NCBI GenBank assembly: GCA_964639275.1
Contig: CAZXCQ010000148.1
Location: 1-15,728, forward strand
Source: CAZXCQ01 sp964639275
GTDB taxonomy: Bacteria > Desulfobacterota > DSM-4660 > Desulfatiglandales > Desulfatiglandaceae
Length of the DNA: 15,728 nt
Direction: 5' to 3'
In this document: positions 15,410 through 15,728 of the stretch, one piece after another
How positions within the stretch are numbered: the stretch's first letter is position 1
Layout of the letters: each line of letters opens with the position of its first letter
The notes under the pieces: model-generated
Database searches by the model: none
What the model was told of the DNA's origin: nothing
The model's input: the letters and a program-made list of their open reading frames with translations, nothing else
Translations under genes and position numbers: made by a program

Positions 15410-15728
15410 ATGACAGAGACATTAAAGTTCAGCGGAGTTATTCCTGCCAATCTTCTCCCTTTTAAAGAAGACTATTCAATCCATGAAAAAGACTACCGCC
15501 GACATCTGACCTGGCTGGCAGATGTCGCCGGTGTCACTGGTATCGTACTAAATGGTCATGCCGCAGAGGTATCTTCCCTCACGAGAGAAGAGCGTCGGCT
15601 GGCCCTGGCAATTGCCTTGGACGAGGTGGGCTCCCGCCTCCCCTTGATTGCGGGCATCTATACGGACAGCACACTGGAGGCGGCAGAACTGGCCAAAGAT
15701 GCGAAAGCCGAGGGGGCCAGTGGTCTTC
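15410..15728 (+). CDS. Dihydrodipicolinate synthase family lyase (partial)
   Basis: The first 106 residues of a DapA/NanA-family TIM-barrel aldolase; the gene continues past the window edge, so the Schiff-base lysine (expected near residue 160) cannot be seen. The N-terminus (SGVIPANLLPF, 8-18) and the strand-2 region GIVLNGHAAEVSSLTREER are family-typical. Where true DapA has GTTGE, with two threonines in the proton relay, this protein has GHAAE (49-53), so lysine biosynthesis is unlikely; a catabolic 2-keto-acid aldolase, dehydratase or hydratase-aldolase is more likely. ATG 15410 is supported by GGAGAG 4-9 nt upstream and by homology. It is divergently transcribed from the iron alcohol dehydrogenase operon and likely shares its pathway. 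Confidence 0.88.
   Translation, partial: MTETLKFSGVIPANLLPFKEDYSIHEKDYRRHLTWLADVAGVTGIVLNGHAAEVSSLTREERRLALAIALDEVGSRLPLIAGIYTDSTLEAAELAKDAKAEGASGL

Noticed and set aside
381..15728. A complete nicotinate-fermentation operon
   Set aside because: Only the enamidase-like gene fits; no nicotinate hydroxylase, hydroxynicotinate reductase, formylglutarate reductase, methyleneglutarate mutase or dimethylmalate enzymes are present in the window.

Overview
The window looks like an accessory, catabolic part of a Gram-negative bacterial chromosome. Outer-membrane and periplasmic lipoproteins show the Gram-negative envelope. The gene content (2-enoate/dienoyl-CoA reductase-type flavoenzyme with an Fe-S cluster, MmgE/PrpD protein, iron alcohol dehydrogenase, acylating semialdehyde dehydrogenase, enamidase-like amidohydrolase), together with intergenic palindromes of the GTCATTCCGGC...GCCGGAATCCAG type, fits an anaerobic or facultative Desulfobacterota (deltaproteobacterium-like) organism. 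That taxonomic guess is inference. No rRNA, tRNA, CRISPR array, transposase or phage gene was seen.

Layout. Positions 1-380 are non-coding and hold four degenerate copies of a palindromic repeat. Everything from 381 to 15171 is read from the minus strand, in two groups. Group A, in transcription order, runs from 9932 down to 381: methylmalonate-semialdehyde-type dehydrogenase (mmsA-like), a 64-residue ferritin-like ORF, then a tripartite RND efflux pump (outer-membrane lipoprotein, periplasmic adaptor, HAE1 transporter), then an enamidase-like amidohydrolase. mmsA, the small ORF and the outer-membrane factor are tightly packed (gaps of 1 and 13 nt) and are probably co-transcribed. The transporter is separated from the adaptor by 332 nt. 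Group B runs from 15171 down to 10628: iron alcohol dehydrogenase, an Old-Yellow-Enzyme/FadH-like flavoenzyme and an MmgE/PrpD protein, with gaps of 24 and 11 nt. A dihydrodipicolinate-synthase-family gene starts divergently at 15410 and runs off the window. The 695-nt gap between the groups (9933-10627) holds a candidate mmsA promoter and operator, a 39-bp tandem repeat in four copies, and several palindromic elements.

How they may work together (inference): group B plus the DapA-family aldolase/lyase looks like a short pathway for an unsaturated or hydroxylated organic acid (C-C cleavage or hydration, alkene reduction, aldehyde/alcohol interconversion). The mmsA product would make an acyl-CoA from a semialdehyde. 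The enamidase-like enzyme would open a cyclic enamide, as its Eubacterium barkeri relative does in nicotinate fermentation. The efflux pump, encoded directly behind mmsA, may export a toxic substrate or intermediate. None of the other nicotinate-fermentation genes is present in the window, so the substrate cannot be named. I found no proven new system. The most distinctive points are the mmsA/efflux coupling, a lysine at the enamidase's bridging-ligand position, a possible attenuator before the DapA-family gene, and the structured tandem repeat.
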